From contig NC_071330.1 in NCBI RefSeq assembly GCF_010183535.1, positions 9,281,717-9,345,716 on the forward strand: a DNA stretch of 64,000 nucleotides. The letters are read 5' to 3'. Position 1 is the first letter of the stretch, and each line of letters opens with the position of its first letter. Below, piece by piece: positions 46,619 to 59,900 of the stretch. Below the pieces are notes generated by a model. It did not search any database and was not told the origin of the DNA. It saw nothing but the letters and a program-made list of their open reading frames with translations. The position numbers and the translations under genes are program-made. Origin of the DNA: Caenorhabditis remanei. Its lineage: Eukaryota > Nematoda > Chromadorea > Rhabditida > Rhabditidae.

Positions 46619-47679
46619 ATAAGAAAATTGTTTGTTTCAAACTGGTATTCCCACTTCATGTTTTATCATAACTCGTAATAAACAGGTTTGTAGAAAAATT
46701 GGATAAATATTTGAGAGTCGGAAACATGTGAACTTTATCTTGTGTCTGAACTTGCCAACGTTTTGGCTGGTTTTATTTTTCGTGTATCTCATAATCGAGA
46801 GCAATGTCATCATCGTAAATTACCCAAACCACAAAATACGAGTCACGACGATGCAACGAGAAACAGACAGTTAGAGACACTTTAAGAACAAATCACAAAA
46901 GACGAGATAGTGTATACTCGATGAACGCAGACAACTAACCATAATCAGGATTGCATACAAAGGAAACGCAGAGAAGAAAGTGGGGTCAGGATCAAGAAGT
47001 GTAGTCAAATGGAATGAGATATAACAAATTTAAAGTGGGCAGAATGAGAAAGAGTCTTCTAGAACATTGTACTCCTCTGATTAGTACAAATATAAAATGT
47101 GCTTCTTTTGCTATTACTGTAGCCGGCAGTCCATTCAACACGGACTAGGAAATAAGTCTCATTTTATTATTTCCACTTGAATAGAAGTCGACCCTGCGTA
47201 GGTTGGAATCCTGCCCCTGGAGAAGTGTCTTATTTGTTTGTTTACATTTCTCAAATTATAAATTCACAGTCTGGTGCCGGAGGGTGTCATCTAATTTGTT
47301 CGAGATAGTTTCGAAGTGTAAAACATGATTTGCAGTTATTTTCAGACCTGCAAAGCTCGAAAATACGGCATTTAATCTTTTCAACTACAAGACCATTCCG
47401 CGAGATAGATCTCCAATAAACTATATGCACCTTTTACACCCTCCGGCTGCATACCTTGAATTTATAAGAGAACTATTGATTGCTCATTGATCTACTCATG
47501 AAACGTATATTATTGTTTAATTTTTCTTGTCACTTCCTTTTTATGTCTTCTCTTGTTGTATCAAATCGACCTTCCTTCGTCTTCTAATTCTCTCGTAGAT
47601 CACCACTTGACTTTTAGAAAATGCGTGACTTTTTATATATTTTCTTTTCAGAACAATACATCAAACTTCTGCTTCAAAA
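46619..47679. other. Intergenic region between gly-8-like and FAAH genes
   Basis: AATAAA near 46677 probably ends the transferase message. The stretch otherwise holds a tRNA-like relic (next entry), a CGTCTTCT-rich tract near 47575 and the promoter of the FAAH gene. No protein-coding exon was found. Confidence 0.45.
47126..47220 (+). pseudogene. tRNA-Ser-like relic
   Basis: GCAGTCCATTC at the left, GGACTAGGAAATAAGTC in the middle and GCGTAGGTTGGAATCCTGCC at the right resemble, in order, the 5' end, the anticodon arm and the T-arm of an animal tRNA-Ser (AGA type, which has GGACTAGAAATCC and GCAGGTTCGAATCCTGCC). The D-arm is missing and box B has G for C (GGTTGGAATCC). The decay rules out an active tRNA. 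The match is by eye and moderate. Confidence 0.35.
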
Positions 47680-50051
47680 ATGGGAAACGTGAGTTAGTTA
47701 ACTCTTTTAATACTTGATTTTCTGAATTTTAGAGTCCAACAAGTGAAATGCTCTCGAATCAAGAAGAGTTCAATCGAGAACGGAAAGAAGGATTCGAAAT
47801 GTTCCGGAAATTATCGTCCCCTGAATTTCTATTGAAAGACAAACGGATTATTGGGAAATGGAAAACAGAAAAAGAATTGGAAGAGTTCTTTCGAAATATT
47901 GTGAATCTAGATCTGCAAAGTTTAATTGGTAACTAATTTTCTAACAATTAAAGGCAGTTATCGTAGAAAGAAACGTTCAGATCGACTGCAGACGAAAAAT
48001 GACCTGAATGCATATACCGTTCTTTGTGCATATACTCATAAGATGCTGGATAGTCAGACACGTCTCAATTGTGTCACTGAAGTTATCAGAGAAGTTTGTT
48101 TTTCATTCGATTTCAAAAAAATTAATGTATGATTCAGGCTTTCGAAACAGCAGAAGAACACGATCAATTATGGTACAATTCAGATGAGAAACCACCTCTT
48201 TACGGGGTTCCATTCAGCGTTAAATGCAATTTTGATGTGAGTTTAACTCAAAAACCTGTGTTTTGATAAGTCTCATTTTCAGATGAAAGGTTATCACACT
48301 ACAATTGGATTTTTGAAGAAACTAGCTGAAGACAAGAAGGAAATTGATTGTCCTTTTGTGGTTCACTTGAGAAATTTGGGAGGGGTAGTCTCTTTAGTGA
48401 TTGAGTTGTTTAATTAGTCTGCTTCTTCAGATTCCTTTCGTTCTTACAAATGTCCCGCAAGGTTTTATTTCTTATATAAGTTCAAATCCATTGTATGGGA
48501 CAACTCGTAATCCATGGGCACTTGACTGTACTCCTGGTGGATCATCTGGAGGAGAAGCTGCTCTGGTTGCTGATGGTGGATCTCCATTCGGAACTGGATC
48601 TGATTTGGGCGGAAGCCTTCGAATTCCAGCTGCATTTTGTGGTTTGGTTACAATGAAACCGACCCAAAGTGAGTAAAATCCATATTGTTTGGGAACAGAG
48701 GAAACAGAGAACATTTCAAATAATGTTATCTTGATGAAAAGCAAACTGAGTCTTTTCAATCGTCGACATTTCTCTAAACTGCAGTAACTGACAATACCAT
48801 CATTAACTTCCCGTCCATTTCAGATCGTTTCCACGTGTCATACAACTATGGTGGTCTTCCCGGACGTGGTCGACTCGGTCTCAGCTATGGATTCTACACA
48901 AAAAGTGTCGACGAACAGGTTTTCCTGCTAGAGCTTATCGTTGGATCTCCTGAATATAGGAAACTTGAACCAATGTCATCACCAGCTCCACTTCAAATAA
49001 ACTCTAACAAAAAAGAGAAATTTCGAGTTGGATGGTATGATGATGATGGGTTCAATCCACCAGTCCCCTCGTTCGTTTGTTTTTAATTTCAGATGTAAAT
49101 TTATAGAAAAATTCAGAAATCGCCGGGCGGTGTTAGAGACTGCTGCAAGTTTAGAGAAAGAAGGTCACGAAGTTGTTCGATTCAGAATGGAAGACATTGA
49201 TCAGAAGTTTCAGCCATTTTATGTTGCATCTATGTTGTTCAAAGTAACCAAAATCAGAACTAAACATAAATTAATTTTTCATTTCCAGAATGTACTACCA
49301 GACGACGGGAAGTTCATTCTAGACCTTTATAAAAATGAGCCAAATGATCCGTATATGGCGAAATTCAGTAAAATGCTTCGATTGAATGATTGGGCAATTA
49401 TCAGACTTATTACTCTTCCGATCATTTCTTTTTTCTCAAAACGTGGAGCTTTAATTGCTAAATCTCGAAACGGAAATCTAGCTGAATTACGGAAGACACA
49501 AGAAGAAACTGATATTTATCGTTTGAAAGTAAGCGACATTTTACCATGAAATAATTCTAATTCTCTTCTTTTCAGTTCATCGAATATTGGAATAGTCTGG
49601 AAATCGATGCCCTCATCTGTCCATCGTTTTGCAGTCAGTTTCGAGTTAAAAAAATGTCATCATTCCCATTTCAGCCCCTGCTATCCCTCATCAGTACCCA
49701 CCGGAACTCGCCAATGCAGTTTTCTCCACTGGCCTCTATAACCTGCTTGATTTTCCTGCTGGCATCGTTCCAGCAGGTCATGTCACAGCAGAAGACGTGG
49801 CGAATTTGAATGATGAGAAAATTTTTCCAATTGGTATTACTGTAGTTATTGAAATAATATATTAAATCTTTCCGTTTGCAGATGATTTCCTACTGAGAAA
49901 ACAGAGAGATGCATGCGCAAATTCAGAAGCAATGCCGAATGCTGTTCAGATAGTGGGACTACCGAATGAAGAGGAAACTGTTTTGAAAGTTATGAAAATT
50001 GTTGAAACATTTCATGGACCAATGGCTAAACCGAGTGTTTCATTCTTTTAA
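47680..50051 (+). CDS. Fatty-acid amide hydrolase (amidase signature family)
   Basis: Twelve exons (47680-47688, 47733-47928, 47954-48093, 48138-48236, 48283-48384, 48431-48668, 48824-49070, 49117-49243, 49289-49528, 49576-49633, 49675-49833, 49882-50051) give 594 aa, close to animal FAAH. The Ser-Ser-Lys triad is intact: Lys144 in [12 protein letters not shown], the cis-Ser in [12 protein letters not shown] (about 220) and the nucleophile in [11 protein letters not shown] (about 244). The C-terminal [15 protein letters not shown] and VQIVGLP also fit. FAAHs hydrolyse N-acylethanolamines and related amides at membranes. The N-terminus has no membrane helix; the first exon encodes only MGN, giving MGNSPT, which fits N-myristoylation. 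Intron 47929-47953 would be just 25 bases. C. elegans has several faah genes; faah-4 is a candidate from memory. Confidence 0.9.
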
Positions 50052-50925
50052 TTCTCATGCCGTCTTTCACATTATCTTTGATCTTACCGTTAACCGATTG
50101 TAATCATTGATCTACTCTTTTTCTTCTCATTTTTCTCACCCGGAAAATAAATAAATTGACGTGATTCCGACCTTACTGATATATACTTTATCCCTTTACG
50201 TAGTAACTTCACCATCTTTTTCAGGAAAAACTAGACTTCAACTGTAGCGGAATTGGAATTTATTTTACTTGTCGGAGAACAAATGAAATATTAAGTTTAA
50301 TGAAATGAACTGATATCTAAAGTTTCAACTTTTGTATATTTCTACTCTGACTATCTGAAAGTGCACCATGGAATATTTTTAGCGAATGATTCTCGTCTGA
50401 AAATCAGAAAATCTTGATATGAAATCTGCAGATCTCGGCGGTGCACACACGCGAGTTGACGACGAATTGCGTACTTTTCGTCCGCCAACGCTTTGGTGAA
50501 CTAGTGTCTGCTCCTCCTTTTTGCATGTACTATCTCTTCGATCGGCAAACATCTGATTCCATTTCATTCTGTTTCACGTGACGTCAACACTCCCAATTTA
50601 CACACTTTTTTTATTAGCTGATCATCTGAAGAAAAAAAAATAATTCAAAAATAATCAGAAATGTTAATTTTTAGTTGCAACCTAATTTATTATTCATTTT
50701 TATACGTTTTAGAATATTTCTAATCTCTTTCAGACTTTTCAAGGCTGTTTATAAACTGAAATTTTTAAATTCTTTGATCCTAAAAAGCGCACAGTTATAT
50801 AGGTTTCATTTTTGGTTTCTTTCAATTTTCTGTAGTTCTCATAATATTTAAATATTTCTGTTTTCGGTTTTTCTTTTTCTCAAAAAGCATTCTTTCAGGC
50901 CTTTTCAACACCAAAACGAGTAAAA
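50052..50925. promoter_or_regulatory. Upstream region of the CREB gene
   Basis: This 874-bp gap ends at the first coding exon of the CREB gene. AATAAATAAA near 50148 probably ends the FAAH message. A perfect CRE at 50579-50586 overlaps a CACGTG E-box. A 3'-splice-like TTTCAG lies 32 bases before the ATG. Confidence 0.55.
50579..50586. promoter_or_regulatory. Perfect palindromic CRE (TGACGTCA) in CREB promoter
   Basis: TGACGTCA, the full CREB/ATF binding site, is embedded in CACGTGACGTCAAC about 340 bp before the ATG of the CREB gene. CACGTG, a bHLH site, shares two bases with it. Vertebrate CREB promoters also contain CREs and are autoregulated; the same is an inference here. Confidence 0.6.
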
Positions 50926-53900
50926 ATGTCAGCGAAGGGTAACGGATCAGCACAAATAAATGTGAGTCTTTTGATTTAAAAAAAAACACTTCATCATCGA
51001 ACTGAAAAAAGTATATCTCTGTTGAATTGAAAAATAACGCCTCAAAAACTAGTAAAAAATATCTTTAAATAAAAACAAATTATATCTGCTTTGAAAATTC
51101 AATTATTGATCGACGAAATCAGTTTGCTGTCTCTAAACCAGAATATACGCGATTGAAATGCTGAAATTCTGAAGTTACTCTCTCCGAATAACGTTAATGC
51201 TGTCTCATCTTCTTGAAAACCTCTATTCATTTGTATTCTCATCTTGAATTTGATAATTTGCATTTTTGAAAAAGAAAAACATGCATTAGACAGAATGATA
51301 ACAATTTTATTTTCATTTTTCCTCCAAAATTATTATTCGAATAAATATTCGAACACACAATTGTGTTTTTCTAACTATTTTATTTAGTATCGAGATAAAG
51401 CTAAAAACAGAAACGGATGTTTACAAAACTCTTTCTTCTTCCTTTTGAACAAAGTTTAGGGATTCCAAAGTGTTCTTTTCGGATTGAAAAAATACAACAT
51501 TTTATTCCGATAAAAATCTTATAGGATTTCTATCTAAAACTGAAAGTAAAATATAGTAATTGTTTATTAGTGGTAAATGCCAGAACAGAAACGTTCGACC
51601 GAATTGTTAAAACCTGATCCGAAAGTAACTACGATTTTTTCAATTTGGTGATACTCTCTTCTACTTGAACATATAACACTCGATTTTTCCTAATCTGTTC
51701 TTGCCTTCAGATCAGAGTTGAGCGGATATCCGCCTTCCGCCTTCCGCCGATATTTTTTAAATTCCGCCTTCCGCCGATATTTTTTAAATTCCGAAAAACC
51801 GCATTCCGCTCAACTCTGCTTCAGATGTTTCTCAAATATAATACTTAACAAAAATGAATCATATTGTTGATTCGACAAATATAGGAATAGTTTTTGCTCA
51901 AATTCTGTTATTTTTTCTAGTTTGACTTCAAAAAGTGACGTAATTCCAGTATCTCTCTCCAGAATCACGGTCATATTGTTTCAATGTTTGATCCTTTTTC
52001 CTCTCTTTCTCTGAAATTGAATTGCCCCCTTTCTCCCCTTCTGTCCGTGCAATTCTACCCGCAAAATCTAATGTTCTCCTCTATTTTTTCCCTCCCTCTC
52101 CCATTTTTTGACCAATTTTGTTTCAGTACTTCCCATCCGTTTCACTACTACTCGAAATGAAAATGACCTCGTGATTGCTGTCTGCGTCTCTCCGATTCTA
52201 ATAGTCTCTTACACGATTCAAAGTTGAACCTTTTTTCCGTGAACCCCCTTCAGAACTAACTGGTTTCGAGTAGTTTTAGATCTCTTCATCATTTTGTGTC
52301 GTCTTTTTTCAATTTTTCTACGAATGACTAATTTGAATTATAAATGTGAATTGAAGATGTTTTGTACCGAAGAGAACCGTAGAATAGACACGAAATAATC
52401 TCAGAATTACTTCCATTCAGCTAACATCTCTCTCATAGGATAATACTGTATCAGAATAAGAGAGCTGTTTCGATAACTTTTTGTTTAGATCGAAACTGTT
52501 AGCATCTGATTTAAAGAGACCCATTCATCTTTTCTCTTTGTCATTTTCCTTTCTTTTCATATTCTTTTCTTTCCTTTTTTCGGATGACGAGAGCTTTGAT
52601 TGACACCCTTCTTCCCCCCCCCCCCCCCTCATTTTCTCAATCTCTATCTATCGTCCAACTGCTTTCCACCATTGCTCTCCTCCGTTTTTTCTCCGTTTTT
52701 GTGTATGTTTCTCGGTCTATCGGCCCAATTTGTCGCGCCGCTCCGAAAGATTCTTTTCTTCATTTTTTGGTGCTCTATGTTTCTTTGGGACATCGACTTG
52801 GATCGTTTTGTTTGAGTTTGGGTTTCGGAGACTCGACGCCCCCCGCGGTCTTGGAAGAGAACGAAAAAGCATATGGGAAAGAGAGAAAACAAGTGAAACG
52901 GTATTTGGGACAATAAAAATGACTGTTGGAATATATAACTTGTGTAACATTCTCAAAGTAGAGAGAAATGATTGACCTCTTGAGTTTGAGATGTATAAAA
53001 CTTACAAGTGTTTTTATTTCCAAATTAAACTTTGAAAGCTAAGATTTGAATCTAGGAATTCCAGAAATGTATGCATACATGAATGTTTTGAAACGAGCAT
53101 TTTACAAAAATGATCAGTGAGTCCTCTAGTAACTGAGTTCTCGTAAACCATTTATGTATCTTCACTCTATTTACTCAGAAATGCACCGTTCAACTCAAAA
53201 CTTTCGTTGATCTTTTGTGTCCTCTTGTTAGGTAACTTGATCATTATTTCTTCAACAAGTTTCTCCTCTTAAATCTGTCATTTCTGTCCTCTCTCCCCCT
53301 CTCATGTCAACTCTGTGATTTTCGGACTTTTGAGTCCGTCTATCAATAGAAACCACCTTCGCCCCGATGGTGCTCTTGCTCCCTTCGTCTTTTCTTCATC
53401 TTCTTGTCCCATTTCTATCCCATGGACAACACACACACACACACACGGGAAGAGAGTGTGTTTGTCACTCTCTTTTTCTTCTTTTTTCTTCATGTCAAAA
53501 CTATAAGGAAAAGGAGCAAAAAGGGAAAAGACATGATTTGAATGTTTGAGAATTTTCCATTCTTCCAACAATTGAGATTGACGAATCTCTGAATATTCCT
53601 CTTTTTGACATAGTTCGACTTAATTTTTCTGATTGTCGGTAGGCGTAAGCACCAAAAGTTTTTGAATTGAAAAATTTTAACCTCACGTTGGAAGTATATT
53701 CGCTGTACCCGATTATTGAATTGACCAGGTTAAATATTTAGAAAAAAATAGCTCTTTGATCTTAAAAAATGTAGAAAATGAAAGACGATCCCAATTGTTC
53801 TCCAGTCTTCATTTCCCATCTAACTTTTCGATTTTATCATTCTTTTCTCTCAATCAAACTCTTTCTCTTTCCTTTTCATTTTTCTCTCTTTTCTTTAAAA

Positions 53901-56900
53901 AATACCGTGATGAAACCCTGCGCAAGAACAGTTTTTTTTTTCAACCGAAACGTTCAGTTGTTTGTCCAAAATTGGAGACACAAACCGACATTTACACAGG
54001 CACACACACTGTCTCGATGTCTATGTGTGCTCTTTACGGAGAACTTTTGAAAGACTCTAAAAAGAACGGCGGAAAATAAAGAAAGAAATAGTTGCATACA
54101 GTCTTTTAATACTTTTCTTCGTAATCTATTTTTCTGAAGCTGAAAAAGGATTCACTCGGATAGAGACTCCAAACACCTCTCCCAAATCTGAGATTTCAAA
54201 TCTTGCTCTTCTTCGTAGACCGATTCCAGATTATCCAGATTTCACCCTGTATTCATGCCTTCTTGATCCAGAGAAATTCTCAAACACAAAAAGAGATGAT
54301 ATTCTTCATCATTCTCACAATTATCTTCTTCTTCTTGTTCCACAATTGTTTCATGTCTCTTTTTTCTATTCAATTCATTTTTCCCTCCTTTCTTCATTCT
54401 CTTCTTCTGTCTTCTCCTTTTTTTCTCGGCGGGTGCACATTTTTTTTTGCTTCTTCCTTCGTTTTTCTCCATCTCTTCATTGCCCTTCTTCTACATCCAG
54501 TATTCTTCAGGCCTTTTCCTTCTTTTCCCTCGATTTCCGTGTTATCTGATGCTTTTTTTCCTTTTCGAATTTTTTTCGCTTTCAAATAGAAAAAAAAACC
54601 TTAAATTTCATCGAAGCAGCTAGAAAATATTGAAATAATTTTAAAAAATCTTAAAACCTGCCGATTTTCCATTTTCCACGATTGATGTTTTTTTTTAGAT
54701 TAACAGGAGGTAATTTGAAGAACTTAAATCAAAGGTATCTTCAAATGATTAATTACTTTCCTGTCTTCTGACCTCAAACAAATTAAGGTTTTTGAACTTT
54801 GAATTTCATGAAAGTTTGATGAGAAACACAAAGAACACGTACATTCTACCAAAAAAAGAATAGAGCGTTTATCCGATCAGATTACCAATCTATGACTGAA
54901 AAATGACCATAGGTTAACTCTTTTTATATTTTTAATGTACCCAGAACGTAGCTTCAGTAAAACATAGACTGTAAAATAATTTAATTGTAAAGAGTTTTAG
55001 CAAATCAATTTTTTCATCCAGTTATCCAATTTAATCATAAGTCTACCACACTCTATAATTCTATCTCTTTTTCTGTCTAACTACGTTTGTTTTTTTTCTC
55101 TCACACTATTATCTGTAACACTTGCTCCCTCTTTTTTCTTCGTCGTCACGGTGACAGCGTGTCTTTTTTCTTCACTTATTCAGTCATTCCTGACACTCCC
55201 CCGACACACAATTTTGTCTTCATTTTCTTGTGCCAAAGAGCAGGTGTCTTAAAACGGAAAAAGAATCGAGTGGAATGATGATGTTGATTCATTTTCATTC
55301 AGATAGAAAAAGAAAGTTGGTTTCGGTATGTTATCATTCTCATAATAATATTCCCCATATCATCAGATTCTTATTCTAATTAGCATGGTGATGACGTAAA
55401 AGTGATATGTCTAGGGAAGCGGAAAACAAAAAGTAGATTTAGTTTTGGAGTTAGAATATGAAAATAGGAGGGAAATACGCTTCCTGTTCATATACATATC
55501 AAAATTTGTAGTATTTTTTCAAAAATCTAAAAATTTCCAAATTTCTCGAAATATTAAGATTCTTGAAACTTTGTATAGCTTCGTCTCCACCTAAAAGTTC
55601 TCGAATTCTCGAAAATCGTGTAGAGATTAAATTTCTTTTTTCCCATTTCGAATGCTCAAAAACCTTTATTGCGATTCTATTATTTTTAACTTTAAAACGT
55701 GCTTTTCAATTTGTTTCAAAAAATGAAACACCTGCAGCTCTATCCTATTTATATGTTTCCGGAGTGATTAATAGTCTAATTTTCAGATGTTTTCTGAAAA
55801 CTTCTGTATGCGTGGGTGAAGCTATTTTCTTTTTTCTTCTATCAACCATCCCAGTAGATATCAGAAAAGTACGACTTAGTGACGTTTTATATAATTAAAA
55901 AAACACTTTTTCCTCTGAATTCCAATGTAAAACTTTATTTTCTCTGCGGTGCGCATCGGAACAGAAATATAAAACACTACACTGTGTTGTGTCTGTCCCT
56001 CAATTTCGTCGAATTGGTCATGATGAGAATGACGTCATTTTCCAAATTCTCTTCTGCCTGTTTTTATAATCTCTTTTCGTTTTCTTTCTACTTCGCCCAT
56101 TTGCCAACCTTCCGGGTAAATCTCCCGAATACTACTGTAATCTAATTCTTTTCGTCAGAATTCAAAAATAGAACCACCGTTTTTTGTCATATTTACATAT
56201 AGTTATAGTTGTTGTACTAAGAATTGTGAATTCTGTCAATTCTTTGATATTGCGTGTACATATTTATCTTTCATGTTATCATTCGTGTCTCTGTTTTTTC
56301 CCTTCTCGCATAATCTTTCTTTTTCTCACAATCACTTATAGTCTTCTTTTCTCAGAAGGTTTTGCTTTAGCAGACTTCTCAAATAACGCTTTTCTCTTTA
56401 CTCATCACATCATTATCTTCGCTTTTTGAAGAGTTTATCTCTGTTTGCCTGTGGTGTGCTCCGACCACTAAAACACATAGAAATGAAATGTTAATATGGA
56501 TTAAATCCGTTTCCAAGCTCAAAAATTCATTAGGTACAGACTATAGTTTGAAATAATTCAGGAGTCTCATCTCCAGTATGATTTGATTTCTTTCATTCTC
56601 AGTTGGTGACTTTGGCTTTAATCATAACGCATTGTCACTTCTTTTCTGTCATGTTCCCAGTCTGATGAGAATTTCTTAGAATAGAAATGTAATTCTTCTG
56701 CCTAGAATCTTCAGAAATCAGAATCTATTTCTTCTCTCCATTATTTCAATGCATGTTTCTTTTCTATGAAAAGTGTTAGTTCTGGTCGATGATCACGTCA
56801 TTCTGCCCTGCCAAAAAAGTGTGTTTCAAAAAATGAAACTCAACTTGCTCTCGATTCGTCCCTTTACCTCTCTCCTACTTTCCTCGGTCCAATTTCTTTT

Positions 56901-59900
56901 TTCACCTGCTCAAACGGCGCATAAAGTGAGTTTTCCTTTCCGCCATCGAGAATTTGTCTTTCTTTTTTCTTTCTCCCCAGTTTCCCTTCTTTCCATTTTC
57001 CACCTATGTTCCTACTCTCCCGTATTTTTTTTTCAAAATTTACCCCTCTTTTTCTAACCATTTGTCAATACATTTTTCATCTTTTTCACCACGTGGTGTT
57101 TTGACTCTTCAAAATCCGTCTATTGCATATTTGACTAATCAGGTGAGCATTCTCTGACAGAAAAATATTAGAAAAGAGGGAGAGATTAGAGATTAACTTT
57201 TTTGATAACTCCTCTGATGATATCCTCTCTTTCATCCTGATGAGATCTTCTAATCCTCGTATTTATGAATTGAGTTGGTGATTGAAAGGATTCCAGATGG
57301 TCAGGAAAACAAGAGGAGAAAGGGAAGTATTTTGATAAGAGACAACACACTTCAGAAGAAGTTTCCTTCAATGGTCAATGCGTCGTGAAAAAATTTGAAT
57401 CCAGAGTTTTTCAGAAATTATCTGGCAGCTTGAGATTTGTCTGAAACATTCATTAAGGTATTATAATAATCCACAAATCTTCTTAATCTCTTAATGATGA
57501 TTCATTTTTCATCTTATTTTCATAAATCATAAGTATGAAGCCCTAATCCTTTTTCATAGGTCTGTGTTCACGACATCTATGCATTTAAGAGTTTTGTGTT
57601 CATAGAGTTGGATCTTTCCGACAATACTTTTCCTCTTTTCTCTTATTTTGTTAGATTATTCCTCGAAACTTATTGAAATCTTTCTTTTTATTTTATTTTA
57701 TTTGTTATGCCAATAGACTCGTAAAATGCAGTTAGAAATAATTTGAGTACAACCAAAAGACACCTTTGAAAATGGAAGCACATGTGCTTCAATCACTTTG
57801 GAATTTTTTTCCGAAAATAAAATAATTTCTGGCTTAATATAATAAATTCATTATGCGAGTGTGTGCTATTAACTCTAGAAATGTTGCCAAGTAAGTTTTG
57901 ACTCCGTCTCGCGTGATCTCTTTCTTCTATTTTTCATCTAGTCTTTGCTCTCTCTTTTTCTAGCTCAAACCGCTTTGCCCCCACACTTTTTCTGTTGCCA
58001 TTTCTCACTTCTCACGCACTCGATTTAATTTTTTTCCTCCGCCTTCTTCCATTTTTCTCAACATGAAAAGGTGGAAAGTGGGGAAATTTAATTAGTCATA
58101 TCATTGAGAGAGAGGAGAAGTTATTCCAGAAGGAAAAAAGCTGAGAAAGAGTTAATGAAGAAAGAATGACCTGGAAAAGTGAAAGAATTAAGAGAGTGGT
58201 ATCCAATTAAAACGATGATGTGATGACATTTTGAGAAGAAACCATTGTTTCACACTTTTAACAAGTTTCATAATTAATTTATATATTAAACGAACTTCTC
58301 ATTACGTGCCTAAATATGAACCTGCGAAGTTTTACAGAAATGGAGCTTGATTGTTGGTTTCAGTCCTTTTTGACACTGATTGAACATCTTTTCTCTCTGC
58401 GTTTGTTTTTCTTCTGAAATCCATTAGCTTATTTGGAATTTTTAGTTTCAAATTATGAACCTTCCCTACCTGGTCTCTCTGTGAAAGACTAACAGAACCC
58501 TTAAAAAAGAGCCGAAAAAAGGTAAACGGTTTCAGGTTTCATAATCGGAATGAATATTTTAGATCAAACCAATTGTGATCAGACACTCTTCAAATAAGAG
58601 TTTTCCTCTCGAGAAAGAGTTTTCCGAAGAGTTAATTTTCCGGTTAACTCCAATATAACTCTTCTTGGTTGAAAAGAAAGAAATCTCACTGTTATTTTTG
58701 TTTTTGGATGTCCCTCCGATCAGAACACACTTCCTCCCTATAAATTTTCATACTTTTTCTCTAGAGGTCATAGCTCATATCCACGTGTTTCTTTTGCATT
58801 TACTCTCGTTTCTATCCGTTTTCTCTTCACCCATTCTTATGCATTTTTTACATTCTAGATTCTTGTGCATCCAAGACAAAGAGAAAATTCTGCACTTTGT
58901 ATCTTGTGTTTCCAAACATCTCCATAGCTTTGAAAATTCAAAAATCACAAGGAAATTCCTTGCAAATGGACAAACACAATCAGTTTTGATGTCGTCATGA
59001 GTCATTTTTAATCCTGATCTGTTGATCGAATAATAATTTATCCCACTCTCCGATTCTCTTCATTCAATCAGAGGAATCCTGATAATATCCGGGCTAAATT
59101 ATTGAGCAGATGTAAAAAAAAATAAAGAAGACAGGTGCTTTTTTTTAATTTTTCATCTTAGATTCTATCACATTTGTTCCTGATTGTCTACTTGAGATAC
59201 GGTAGCCAATAATCGCTTTCAAAAAGTTCCAATTTATTATTTTCATTTTCAGACACCCAACACAACTTCAATTATATCATATTATTCTTTCTTTGGGTAC
59301 TTAGTTTCTGATCTCTTTTTATCACCACAACTACATTTTCTGCATCCAAATCCGAAATTTCGTGTATTTTTCTCTCGAATTCTCAAACTCTTTTTCTCAT
59401 TTCATTTCAATCGAAAATGTATCCATCTCATGTAAATATTCTCTTTCGTTTTCCCCTGGTTTTCCTCTGAATCTCTTCTTCATCGTCACCTCCTTCTTCT
59501 TCTTCTTTCCTTCATTTTCATCACAGATTTGCTCCATCACAACTGCTTAGCACGTGGATCTTGTAACCCTCTTTTTCTCCCATCCATTTCTATCTTTCAC
59601 TCTCATCACATTATCCATGGAATTATATATATATATTTTCTTCTTTTCCTCAATATTTTCTTTCCAACACCATCTATATTTTCTATCTTCCACAGAAACG
59701 ATGAGTTTGCCCTCATTTTCCTCTTTTTTCCTTCTTTTTGCTTTCTGATTAATTATTCAAAACATCCCAAGAAGCTTTTCTCGTTAAATACAGACAAATC
59801 ACTCTTGTTTCTTTCTCTCATTATTTTTCTTCCTGATCTTCCAAAAATCACTACAATTTAATTTCTTTTTGCCCGAATAACTGCTTATTCTGGAAAACTA

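Noticed and set aside
50569..50577. CTGTTTCA word resembling the 21U-RNA (piRNA) upstream motif
   Set aside because: A single occurrence with no cluster of copies; best explained by chance next to the E-box/CRE.
52584..52956. Long open frames on both strands around the poly-C tract
   Set aside because: Composition-driven (Ser/Phe/Leu/Pro from pyrimidine-rich DNA), overlapping in all frames, no splice chain.
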